From the NCBI GenBank assembly GCA_046758905.1, contig JBHIBC010000030.1, positions 1 through 31,542 of the forward strand: a stretch of DNA of 31,542 nucleotides. The letters run 5' to 3'. The first letter of the stretch is position 1. The number at the start of each line of letters is the position of its first letter. Below, piece after piece: positions 18,501-25,537 of this stretch. A program made the position numbers and the translations under genes. The notes beneath the pieces are model-generated. The model did not search any database, was not told the origin of the DNA, and was given only the letters and a program-made list of their open reading frames with translations. This DNA is from JBHIBC01 sp046758905 (lineage in GTDB: Bacteria; Acidobacteriota; Polarisedimenticolia; Gp22-AA2).

Positions 18501-21209
18501 GTAGACGTTGCCGTCATACAGCACGTTGTCGTCGGTCGTCAGCAGATCGTTGTCCGGGCCGGGCGACTCCAGCTCCAGGTCGAGGTCGTTGATCAGCGCC
18601 CCCGCGCCGAGCGCCTGGTCCGGCGGGTCCGGCCAGGCGAGGGCGACGCGCAGGGTCCCCGTGGCGACGACCTCGGCGCCGTCGGTCCGCACCGTGGCGG
18701 CGGCGGAGCGCACCGTGAAGGTGTGCTCGACCTCGGTCCGCGCCGCGTTGTCGATCGGGGGCTCGCCGGTCCCGATCTCGTCGAAGACGAGCAGGCCGGG
18801 GACCGGGAACTCCACCGTGTCCGGGGCCCCCACCCCGGCCGCCGGCGGCCAGTTCGGGATCGGCAGGACGTTGCTCAGCTGGACGCGGCCGTACCCCTGC
18901 TCGTTGTTGCCGATCACGCCGACCGGGCTGCCGGCCACACTGCCCAGGTTGAGCGAGCGGGACTGGGCCAGCACGCGGTCGGAGTCGGACGGGAACCCGG
19001 TCGAGCCGATCTGCTCGAGGAAGTTGGCGCTGGCCACGAGGGCCGCCTTGACCAGGGCCCCGGAGACGTTGGGCATCCGGTTCGCCGGCTCGCGGTCCGC
19101 GGTCGGGTAGAACCCCTGCGCGAAGTAATCGCGCACTAGGGCGCCGGCGCCGGTGGCGTAGGCGGCGGAGAACGACGTCCCGAAGTTGAGCTCGTCCAGC
19201 TCGCTGTCCACCGGCGGGCTGTTGTCGTTGTCCCGGCTGCGGAACACCGCCACGCCGCCGGTGAGCGGGACGCCGAAGACGCCGTTGAAGTCCTCGCCGG
19301 CCGACATGACGATCGGCGCCGTGCGGAGCGAAAAGGGGGTCGCGGGGCCGCGCGACGACCAGGCGGACGGGATCTCCTCCTCGTTGAAGTCGCCGGCGAA
19401 GGTCTGCATGTCCATCCGGTGGCTGCCGACCGAGACGACGTTCTTGGCGGTGGCCGGCGGCGGGATCTGCAGCCCCGAGGGCTCGTTCGGGTCGTTGTCC
19501 AGAGCCGTCCCGTTGAACAGATCGGGGTAGCGCCGCTGCCCGGGGACCGAGGGATTCGCCCCGTGGCTGCCGACGGGGGAGAACACCATGTAGTCACGAT
19601 TGTTGACCAGGAAGGCGTCGATCAACGAGGCCTCGATCGAGTAGGTCCCGTTCTGCGGGTTCTCCAGGAGGTTGTCGAAGTTCGGGATGCCGAACGGCAT
19701 GACGTGCAGGTGGACGTTGTCGCCGGCGTCACGGGCGGCGCGCATCCGCGCCAGCACGTTTCCGGGAGTGATGTTCCCTCCCCTCTCGATGAACTCGTCG
19801 AAGGTGCAGCGCGAGGGGGAGCCCGCGTCCTGCATGATGATGCGGGCCCCCCGCGCGACCCCGTCCATGTTGATCCCGGTGATCGCCGGCAGGCCGATCA
19901 GGACGGTCTTCTCGGCGACCACGCCGAGACCCGTGGGCCAGGCCGCGATGGCGCCCGCCACCACGTTCCCGTGGGTGCCGGCGCCGGAGAGCAGCGCGTC
20001 GCAGGTCGACCCGTCGTCCGCGACGAACTGGATGGCGTGGACCTTGCGATGCCGGGGGCCGACCGGAAACCCCAGGGTCTCCGTCTGGGTCGCGGTCTGC
20101 GAGAACTGGACCGAGTCGAGGCTGAGGCCGTTGTCGAGCACCGCGACGATCTGCGGGGGGACGGCGTCGCTGCCGTCGTTGATCCGCTGCCCGTCGCCGT
20201 TGGTATCGATCCCGCCCCCGTCGATGCCGATGTCGTGGTACGGTCGCGCCCCGAAGGTGTCCTCGACGCTGCCGGTCATCAACAGGCTCGGCCCCTCCGC
20301 GTTGTAGAGCAGCCACTCGGAGACCTCCTGGATCGCCTGCACCGCATCGATCCGGGCCAGATCGGCGACCCGCTCGGCGGGGACGCGCACCTGGAGCATC
20401 GATCCGTCCCCGGAGAAGTCCGAGACGGCCTCCTCCCCGACCACCGCGGCCACCCGCCGGCGCATCTCGTCCCGCTCCCGCGCCGCTACCCCCGGCCAAC
20501 CGGACAGCAGCAGGTCGAGCGTGCGGCGCCGCGCCCGGCCCGCCTCCATCATCGGCGTCCGGCCGAGCGTCCGGTCGATCTTGAACGCGGGGTGGTAGGG
20601 GATCATGCCCTGGACGAACGGCAGCTCCGCGACGCGCTCCAGCTGCTCGCGGGTGACGGAGCGGACGATGAAGGCCCGCTCCGGGAGCACGCCGACCACC
20701 CGCCCGGCGGCCGACAGCTCGCGCCGCAGCCCCGCCGCGCCGAGCGCGGCGACCGCGTCCTCCGAGACCTGGACGATGTTCGTGCCCCGCGCCAGAGCGC
20801 CGCGGCCGGCGCGCCTCAGAGCCGGCCTGCGCCGGAGGCCCGGAGGCAGGGCCTCGACGAGGTCCGGATCCCGCGGGTCAACGGGGCCGAGTTGGGTCAG
20901 GACGCGCCCGCGCGCGTCTCCGGGCGGGCCGAAGGATGGGGACCGATCGCCGAAGGGCGACAGCCCCTCGGGGCGCGGGTGCCCGAACGGCAGCCGCGTG
21001 CGCTGCCAGTAGAGATAGGAGGAGTCCGGGCCGAACCGATCGATCTCCGCGACGCGCCGCCTGAGGGTCGGGCCGGGGCGCGACCGGTCGGAAGCGGCGT
21101 CCCGGCCGGCGAGCGCCGCGGCGAAGCCGGCGATCAGGGCGGCGACGAGAGCGAGCGACGTGGATGCTGCGACTATCAGAGACCTGAGGCGAGGGGCCCT
21201 CCTCGGCAT
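12507..21209 (-). CDS. Giant secreted subtilisin-like (S8) protease with thrombospondin type 3 repeats
   Basis: About 2900 residues with a Sec signal (1-35, core LIVAASTSLALVAALIAGF). Start: ATG with GGAGG five bases upstream. Order: propeptide-like region (~60-340); S8 domain with catalytic D359 (VAVLDNG), H413 (GTHGNVVAG) and S679 (FGTSFSA); a KP-43-type jelly roll (~850-975, with ALAWPDPP and INDLDLELESPG); Ca-binding loops such as EDLNGNFRLDAGEDLDGDG; more beta modules; thrombospondin type 3 repeats (~1857-2010); a Cys-rich linker (~2010-2083); a MAM/immune-inhibitor-A-like module (~2430-2660, with LGQRVRIRWIAESW and DDGWWVDEISLTG); and an Fn3-like end (~2790-2900). The oxyanion-hole Asn region (usually AGN) reads VGSHG (548-550). 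No PEP-CTERM or LPXTG anchor. Likely exported and Ca-stabilised; substrate unknown. Confidence 0.85.
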   Translation of the reverse strand: MPRRAPRLRSLIVAASTSLALVAALIAGFAAALAGRDAASDRSRPGPTLRRRVAEIDRFGPDSSYLYWQRTRLPFGHPRPEGLSPFGDRSPSFGPPGDARGRVLTQLGPVDPRDPDLVEALPPGLRRRPALRRAGRGALARGTNIVQVSEDAVAALGAAGLRRELSAAGRVVGVLPERAFIVRSVTREQLERVAELPFVQGMIPYHPAFKIDRTLGRTPMMEAGRARRRTLDLLLSGWPGVAARERDEMRRRVAAVVGEEAVSDFSGDGSMLQVRVPAERVADLARIDAVQAIQEVSEWLLYNAEGPSLLMTGSVEDTFGARPYHDIGIDGGGIDTNGDGQRINDGSDAVPPQIVAVLDNGLSLDSVQFSQTATQTETLGFPVGPRHRKVHAIQFVADDGSTCDALLSGAGTHGNVVAGAIAAWPTGLGVVAEKTVLIGLPAITGINMDGVARGARIIMQDAGSPSRCTFDEFIERGGNITPGNVLARMRAARDAGDNVHLHVMPFGIPNFDNLLENPQNGTYSIEASLIDAFLVNNRDYMVFSPVGSHGANPSVPGQRRYPDLFNGTALDNDPNEPSGLQIPPPATAKNVVSVGSHRMDMQTFAGDFNEEEIPSAWSSRGPATPFSLRTAPIVMSAGEDFNGVFGVPLTGGVAVFRSRDNDNSPPVDSELDELNFGTSFSAAYATGAGALVRDYFAQGFYPTADREPANRMPNVSGALVKAALVASANFLEQIGSTGFPSDSDRVLAQSRSLNLGSVAGSPVGVIGNNEQGYGRVQLSNVLPIPNWPPAAGVGAPDTVEFPVPGLLVFDEIGTGEPPIDNAARTEVEHTFTVRSAAATVRTDGAEVVATGTLRVALAWPDPPDQALGAGALINDLDLELESPGPDNDLLTTDDNVLYDGNVYMSGPIPIGQWSQGRSSVGADLADARNPVEAIHLSADPDGDGSPEDSQLFVGTWRVRVKHGSGGALPGVIVALDGAPEDLNGNFRLDAGEDLDGDGLLDAGGQPYALVIAGPVFGVGSQTWGGTDHLLPQSRVRLNRGSYGCADDLEVRILDPDADLASVEAAVTLTVQDSAGTILDVERGFTFTETPPGSGAFLSAEVPVRLASPIAVPDNGLLEADTGQFVIVDYADSPIAGQATATVRCDPELAAGFLALATRTDASAVFSGGCDRDQFPDAGENLTYSIAVLNRNRGDDFTQVTAELAPSGPGAAAVRVLDSPKGIGRLPGGQPTAISFALHVDEAVVNALPVADRRVTLTLTLDSTLRSKDLGRQSFSFTHALNADLEVLHYSTDFPAGGREVRDLNRNLQIDARDTVDPFTGVALPDEDITFSTLFFSDGGVVRNVLGEDLNGNGALDAGEDIIPNAQLDGGILAGPGGPSPADRVPFTFDSNDGGFLALRHPVSEPGAATSSVTWEYRTAGLCGFQTARPDADPSSLFQNGGAGIWHTGDGDPATPGPSSTGCDNHILPFNPATPVHVERILDVLHSPIIAKVHQLPDERGFPYEVEFQRLALNMNHQTQDEWAGGFLNFDSDIDEDERNCLLCQFFYPRFGGIYYTVARFNTYYYGVDPRNLGETRQRTFGDLVDPDGSVTAAGQVSGDETGFSGFTSNNNVNSSSPIPTALPDLLPFPPSGAPLPLAEDGRPLDDRAAGPTRNFDLSLVTYQDGFSLFHTGPGAFELIQFFNPGRAGNRWQIGIGFFSIESASLLSDYGVAIDDPVLEWDELHPVDEADFAPPHTPACQRFGQPGEAAGQQCATLTVDRTNLYECDEAIRVTVHDPKVAGAGTVQVLATTESDGTVITTGAASVNVPVKSFPLQEVEPGLFRGTITVTSQFDNPGTLFITPATDQTVTVYYVDPLCDGDADGQFGESGFDNLDGDGVAAASDVCPQVFDPAQPDADADGLGDFCDNCPGAANPGQIDSDADGVGDACDLDDIDFDGVGNAKDNCPDVHNPLQVPGGGTSTRGLACNQTSDRDGDGVQDRNDNCVRTPNPAQTDLDQDGIGDACDGDCEGAQVADLATGSCSRSSDIVCTSEVDCPLTGTCSETPGTICTADNQCSGPGNLCINISQEICSRAGVVNTGVCSEQDDDGDVDLVPDFLDNCPNTFNPAVLAGTTRQRDSDLDALGDECDPVGSWDDDNSGVPDDIASFTLAASCRVLPLGRLVVRQVQAGDIDGDRDIFPDSGETARIYLTVQNATGFDLTNVTLNLNTSDPDVVCITKPSISLPAFADGEVKTLGSFGPDATAGTADDTGDYFEVVTSPAMQSASGSDPAAIDMVLTLTSSQVLGTEAEVAVRVLADLDLAGGAAQVKIPGPDGLPGTADDGLWFENFDTDRDGDGVITIAEQPIGTPNVLNDTLGVTVSTAAGGVGAALAGIGCGGFNVPPEDPGCVIDPDNDMAWHIHCPPGTCPNGTLFVTPIAGELAFAGQNSLHWGHHLDQANRLADTTRFRQLAAFLSNPINLALFPEEGDLQLSFFHIASMMSNNTFNLPDGQAVDFGDVQIQIDQNPDPATEDWGFWEKLVPFENVYDHIPEVWSAFGTSITYCILTPTDTGSAPPSPRGVHETMCWPQGIWSNCGWQFDRSTVMQCEGPGLAGQTGDGNWVQTKFDLSGFLGQRVRIRWIAESWEFDCCSSSYQEFGSGWDNLQSDDGWWVDEISLTGAIDTQLTPAADDKPPLPGDCPATCDPTLGDQGTSASLIIRDSNGDGIIERGERIALDASGSSLPGGCVGGVAQFRFERDGEVVRDWTTNNTFLDAPLSDASYRVLVRCSAEFQCTGSTGALATGRVYTGDGQDITVAAVHTAGVGVLLSWEARPQPSSVDGYDLFRGLIAELNGDPDLATLGCLQPDLPQQAAGSTVSAADAEVPQPEQIFYYLVGHSSRAAGALDPLGRTSDGKIRLAPACP
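15181..15641 (-). repeat. Thrombospondin type 3 repeat array inside the giant protease gene
   Basis: About five imperfect coding repeats built on D-x-D-x-D-G-x-x-D plus an x-D-N-C-P-x-x-x-N-P-x-Q step, for example DSDADGVGDACD and DLDQDGIGDACD. Each binds Ca2+ in this family. A further partial copy lies near 14845-14950 (DFLDNCPNTFNP). Between them (about 14960-15180) is a Cys-rich linker with short C-x(6-8)-C units. The repeats degrade towards the Cys-rich part. Confidence 0.85.
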
Positions 21210-21233
21210 CGAATCCTCCAGACGAAGACATGA

Positions 21234-21308
21234 GCCCCCGCCCGTACCATCCCGGTTGGACGGCCCGGGGGCGGAAACCTTCCTGATGCCGTCACAACGA
21301 CCAGCATC
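21234..21308 (-). promoter_or_regulatory. Structured 5' leader of the giant protease mRNA
   Basis: Read as RNA from the minus strand, two strong hairpins lie between the predicted transcription start and the Shine-Dalgarno. Proximal: 21285-21308, arms GATGCTG/CGGCATC (7 bp including one G-U pair, 10-base loop). Distal: 21234-21272, a 39-base hairpin with GCCCCCG/CGGGGGC, then CCGT/ACGG and CCA/TGG (14 bp in all, one small internal loop, one bulge, 7-base loop). A small GGAA/TTCC hairpin may sit between them. The G-U pair forms only on the minus-strand RNA, which supports the orientation. No match to a riboswitch consensus I know, including the c-di-GMP class. Confidence 0.5.
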
Positions 21309-21320
21309 CATTTTTGCCTC

Positions 21321-21349
21321 CAGATACGGCCAACCCCCTGAGTTGTCAA
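21321..21349 (-). promoter_or_regulatory. sigma-70-type promoter of the giant protease gene
   Basis: Minus strand: perfect TTGACA (21344-21349), 17-base spacer, TATCTG (21321-21326; matches the consensus at only the first three bases). The predicted start near 21314 leaves a leader of about 105 bases that carries the two hairpins. The -35 is embedded in the palindrome GTTGACAAC only in part (GTTG-A/T-CAAC), which could also serve as a binding site. Confidence 0.6.
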
Positions 21350-21382
21350 CGAGTTTCTGGAAGCGACGCGGCGCGAATCGGC

Positions 21383-21408
21383 CGTTTTCCGGACCTTCCG
21401 GAGAAACG
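21383..21408. promoter_or_regulatory. Long inverted repeat just upstream of the protease promoter
   Basis: A 26-base inverted repeat: CGTTT then TCCGGA, loop CCT, TCCGGA, one bulged G, AAACG. Eleven base pairs with one bulge. It lies 34 bases upstream of the -35 of the giant gene and within the possible leader region of mtnA. It could be an operator, or an RNA hairpin on the mtnA side. There is no T-run on either side, so it is not a standard terminator. Confidence 0.4.
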
Positions 21409-21417
21409 ATGATGGCG

Positions 21418-21480
21418 CCGGCCATCTCAAGGCCGGGCCCGGCGATATCGGATATGTCATCGCCGCCCCAACAGGCGGCG
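21418..21480 (+). promoter_or_regulatory. Three hairpins, two mutually exclusive, ahead of mtnA
   Basis: Plus strand: (1) CCGGCC/GGCCGG at 21418-21436, 7-base loop; (2) GGCGAT/ATCGCC at 21441-21464, 12-base loop; (3) CGCCGCC/GGCGGCG at 21461-21480, 6-base loop. Hairpins 2 and 3 share bases 21461-21464, so only one can form at a time. If transcribed, this could act as a switch 41 bases before the mtnA start. I cannot see a clear mtnA promoter or a known SAM/SAH riboswitch consensus. Confidence 0.35.
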
Positions 21481-21520
21481 CTCCGGCCTGCATTGCGCCC
21501 CCGAACGGCTTTCCGGTAAC

Positions 21521-22597
<1,077 letters not shown>

Positions 22598-22611
22598 AGC
22601 GCACCGCCGTC

Positions 22612-23637
22612 ATGGGCGACCCCGTCATCCTGGGCATCGAGACCTCCTGCGACGAGACGGCCGCGGCCGGCGTCCGGGGGCGCGCCATCCGGAGCAGCGT
22701 GGTGGCCTCCCAGATCGACGTGCATCGCGAGTTCGGCGGGGTCGTCCCGGAGCTGGCGTCGCGCCACCATCTCGAGAGGATCGACCTGGTGATCGACCTG
22801 GCGCTGCGCCGCGCCTCGGTGCGCCTCGCGGACCTCGACGCGGTGGCGGTGACCTACGGGCCGGGGCTCGTCGGGTCGCTGCTGGTGGGCCTGCAGGCGG
22901 CCAAGGCGATCGCCTACGTCCGATCGATCCCCCTCGTCGCGGTGAACCATCTGGAGGGACACCTCCGATCGGTCTGGCTCGAGCACGGGGACGTGCCGAC
23001 CCCCGCCGTGAGCCTGATCGCCTCCGGCGGCCACACCTCGCTGCACCTGTCGCCCGACGAGGACACGATCGTGCGCCTGGCGCGGACCCGGGACGACGCG
23101 GCGGGCGAGGCGTTCGACAAGGTCGCGAAGCTGCTGGGGCTCGGGTACCCGGGCGGACCGGCGGTCGACCGGCTGGCCCCGAGCGGGGACGCCTCGGCGG
23201 TCCGCCTGTCGCCCCCTAGGATGAGCGACGGCAGCCTGGACTTCTCGTTCAGCGGCTTCAAGACCGCGGTCCTGCGCCACGTGCAGGCTCACGGCCTCGC
23301 GCGCCCCTACCCGGCCGGCGATCCGGGCCGGCCGACGCGCGACCTGCTGGCCTCCTTTCAGGCCTCGGTGGTCGACTTCATGGTGCGCCGGGTGACGACC
23401 GTGGCCCGGAGGGAGAGGGTGCGGTCGATCTGCCTGTCGGGCGGCGTCGCCTGCAACACCCTCCTGCGCGCCCGGCTCGCCCAGGCGGCCCGCAAGCTCG
23501 GCGTCTTGTCCTTCGCGGTCGGCCCGCATCTGGCGGCCGACAACGCCGCGATGATCGGCTTCGTCGGCGCGCGGAAGCTCGTCCGCGGCGAGACCTCCGG
23601 GATGGACCAGAACGCCGACCCGAACCTGGAGCTCTGA
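22612..23637 (+). CDS. tsaD: tRNA N6-adenosine threonylcarbamoyltransferase
   Basis: Transfers threonylcarbamoyl to A37 of ANN-decoding tRNAs (t6A) together with TsaB and TsaE. 341 residues. Motifs: LGIETSCDETAAA (7-19), the metal-binding HxxxH in NHLEGH (H113, H117), SGGHTSL, the phosphate/substrate segment DFSFSGFKTAV, SGGVACN, and a C-terminal ADNAAMIGF with the third metal-binding Asp. The ATG lies 14 bases after mtnA; there is no clear Shine-Dalgarno. The reading frame continues upstream into mtnA without family similarity. The gene is followed 9 bases later by lepA, so the four plus-strand genes probably form one transcript. Confidence 0.96.
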   Translation: MGDPVILGIETSCDETAAAGVRGRAIRSSVVASQIDVHREFGGVVPELASRHHLERIDLVIDLALRRASVRLADLDAVAVTYGPGLVGSLLVGLQAAKAIAYVRSIPLVAVNHLEGHLRSVWLEHGDVPTPAVSLIASGGHTSLHLSPDEDTIVRLARTRDDAAGEAFDKVAKLLGLGYPGGPAVDRLAPSGDASAVRLSPPRMSDGSLDFSFSGFKTAVLRHVQAHGLARPYPAGDPGRPTRDLLASFQASVVDFMVRRVTTVARRERVRSICLSGGVACNTLLRARLAQAARKLGVLSFAVGPHLAADNAAMIGFVGARKLVRGETSGMDQNADPNLEL

Positions 23638-23646
23638 GCGCGCGCC

Positions 23647-25443
23647 ATGGATGCGAAGCGGATCCGCAACTTCTGCATCATCGCCCACATCGACCACGGC
23701 AAGACGACCCTCTCCGACCGCTTCCTGGAGCTGACGGACGCCCTCTCCGCCCGGGAGATGGACGAGCAGGTGCTCGACGACATGGACCTGGAGCGCGAGC
23801 GCGGCATCACCATCAGGTCGCACGCCGTGGCGCTTGACTACCGCGCGCGGGACGGCCACGTCTACCGGCTCAACCTCCTCGACACCCCGGGCCACGTCGA
23901 CTTCGCCTACGAGGTCTCCCGCTCGCTGTCGGCCTGCGAGGGAGCGCTGCTGGTGATCGACGCCACCCAGGGGGTGGAGGCGCAGACCCTGGCGAACTCG
24001 TACATGGCGGCCGACCAGCGGCTGACCCTGATCCCCGTGATCAACAAGATCGACCTCCCCTCCGCCGACCCGGAGCGCATCCGCGAGCAGATCGAGAACA
24101 TCATCGGCATCTCGGCCGAGGGCGCCCTGCTGTGCTCGGCCAAGGAGGGGACCGGGGTGCGGGAGATCCTGGAGGCGCTGGTGCGCGAGGTGCCGCCGCC
24201 CGGCGGCCGGCCGGGGGCGCCGCTCAAGGCGCTCATCTTCGACTCCTGGTTCGACCCCTACCGCGGGGTGGTCATGCTGGCGCGCGTGATCGACGGCGCC
24301 CTGCGACGCCGGACGCGGATCAGCCTGATGGCGACGGGACGCGAGTACGAGGTCGAGGAGATCGGCATCCTGCGCCCGAAGCGGACCCCCGTGCAGAGCC
24401 TGTCGGTGGGGGAGGTCGGTTACGTGATGGCCAACATCAAGAACGCCGCGGAGGTGAAGATCGGGGACACCATCACCGAGCCCGGCGACCCGACGCCGGA
24501 TCCGTTCCCGGGGCTGCGGGAGATGCGGCCGATGGTGTTCGCGGGGCTGTTCCCGACCGGCGACACCTCCTACGACGCCCTGCGCGACTCCCTCGACAAG
24601 CTGCGCCTCAACGACTCGTCGTTCACGGTCGAGCCGGAGACCTCCGAGGCTCTCGGGTTCGGGTACCGCTGCGGATTCCTGGGGCTGCTCCACATGGAGA
24701 TCGTGCAGCAGCGCCTGGAGAGGCACTTCAACCTGTCGCTCATCACCACCGCGCCCTCGGTCCGCTACCGCGTCACCACCACCGACGGCGAGGTCCTGGA
24801 GGTCAGCAACCCGGCCAGGCTGCCGCCGCCGCAGAAGATCGCCGCCTGGGAGGAGCCGGTGATCACCGCCCTGATGCTGACCCCGCCCGAGTTCGTCGGC
24901 GGGATCCTGGCGCTGTGCCAGGACAGGCGCGGGGTGCAGAAGGAGCTGAAGTACGTGACGCCCGGCCGCGTCCTGATCACCTACGAGCTGCCGCTCAGCG
25001 AGGTCGTGGTCGATTTCTACGACCGGCTCAAGACCCTGACCCGCGGCTACGCCTCGCTCGACTACCACCACAGCGGCTGGTGGCGGTCGCCGATGGTGAA
25101 GCTCGACATCCTGGTGAACGGCGAGCCGGTCGACGCTCTGTCGGTGATCATCCACCGCGAGCGCGCCGCCCAGAAGGGGCGCGGCCTGGCCCGCAAGCTG
25201 CGCCAGTCGATCCCGCGCCAGCTCTTCGAGGTGGCGATCCAGGCGGCCATCGGGGGCAAGGTCATCGCCCGCGAGAACGTAGCCGCCCTGCGCAAGAACG
25301 TCCTCGCCAAGTGCTACGGGGGCGACGTCACCCGCAAGCGCAAGCTGCTGGAGAAGCAGCGGGAGGGCAAGAAGCGGATGAAGAAGGTCGGTCGGGTCGA
25401 CATCCCCCAGGAGGCCTTCCTCGCGCTGCTGAAAGTGGAGTGA
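23647..25443 (+). CDS. lepA: Elongation factor 4 (LepA GTPase)
   Basis: Ribosomal GTPase proposed to back-translocate or help ribosome assembly. 598 residues, normal length. G1 AHIDHGKTT (13-21), switch segment MDLERERGITIRSHAV, G3 DTPGHVDF, G4 NKIDLPSA, then domain II, the EF-G-like domains and the LepA-specific C-terminal domain ending in VLAKCYGGDVTRKRKLLEKQ and IPQEAFLALL. All diagnostic positions are present. ATG start nine bases after tsaD, Shine-Dalgarno poor. Its position immediately before lepB is the arrangement seen in E. coli and many other bacteria. Confidence 0.97.
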   Translation: MDAKRIRNFCIIAHIDHGKTTLSDRFLELTDALSAREMDEQVLDDMDLERERGITIRSHAVALDYRARDGHVYRLNLLDTPGHVDFAYEVSRSLSACEGALLVIDATQGVEAQTLANSYMAADQRLTLIPVINKIDLPSADPERIREQIENIIGISAEGALLCSAKEGTGVREILEALVREVPPPGGRPGAPLKALIFDSWFDPYRGVVMLARVIDGALRRRTRISLMATGREYEVEEIGILRPKRTPVQSLSVGEVGYVMANIKNAAEVKIGDTITEPGDPTPDPFPGLREMRPMVFAGLFPTGDTSYDALRDSLDKLRLNDSSFTVEPETSEALGFGYRCGFLGLLHMEIVQQRLERHFNLSLITTAPSVRYRVTTTDGEVLEVSNPARLPPPQKIAAWEEPVITALMLTPPEFVGGILALCQDRRGVQKELKYVTPGRVLITYELPLSEVVVDFYDRLKTLTRGYASLDYHHSGWWRSPMVKLDILVNGEPVDALSVIIHRERAAQKGRGLARKLRQSIPRQLFEVAIQAAIGGKVIARENVAALRKNVLAKCYGGDVTRKRKLLEKQREGKKRMKKVGRVDIPQEAFLALLKVE

Positions 25444-25498
25444 TGCGGGCGCGGGGGCCGGCCCTCGCGCGCTGCGGCGGCGCGGGTCGGGCGGGGGA

Positions 25499-25527
25499 TC
25501 GACGCCGGGGCCCCATCGATGGATAAT
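25499..25527 (+). promoter_or_regulatory. possible lepB promoter ending at the start codon
   Basis: TCGACG (25499-25504; 4 of 6 to -35), 17-base spacer, GATAAT (25522-25527; 5 of 6 to -10). The -10 ends 4 bases before the lepB ATG, so initiation would fall at or just inside the gene and give a leaderless message. No Shine-Dalgarno precedes this ATG, which fits. lepB may also be read through from lepA. Confidence 0.4.
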
Positions 25528-25537
25528 ATCGATGGAT
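25515..25537 (+). repeat. 10-bp direct repeat across the lepB start codon
   Basis: ATCGATGGAT occurs twice, at 25515-25524 and 25528-25537, separated by AAT. Both copies contain an ATG; only the second (25532) opens lepB, as the first is 13 bases upstream and out of frame. The junction creates the GATAAT hexamer. Looks like a short tandem duplication. Confidence 0.8.

Larger units (their letters stand above)
21210..21520. other. Divergent intergenic region, 311 bases
   Basis: Lies between the start of the giant protease (minus) and mtnA (plus). It holds no supported gene. It carries one clear promoter (minus strand, 21321-21349) and five inverted repeats listed separately. Upstream frames that continue the protease (to 21425) or precede mtnA show no family similarity. 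It is less GC-rich than the genes around it between about 21300 and 21360. Confidence 0.7.

Noticed and set aside
15363..19139. 1258-codon open frame on the plus strand inside the giant protease gene
   Set aside because: Same codon-bias artefact; the minus-strand frame has clear domains and a signal peptide.
21210..21320. c-di-GMP-I riboswitch in the giant-gene leader
   Set aside because: The conserved GGxAAACC and GCAAAGCC elements are not present; only generic hairpins are seen.
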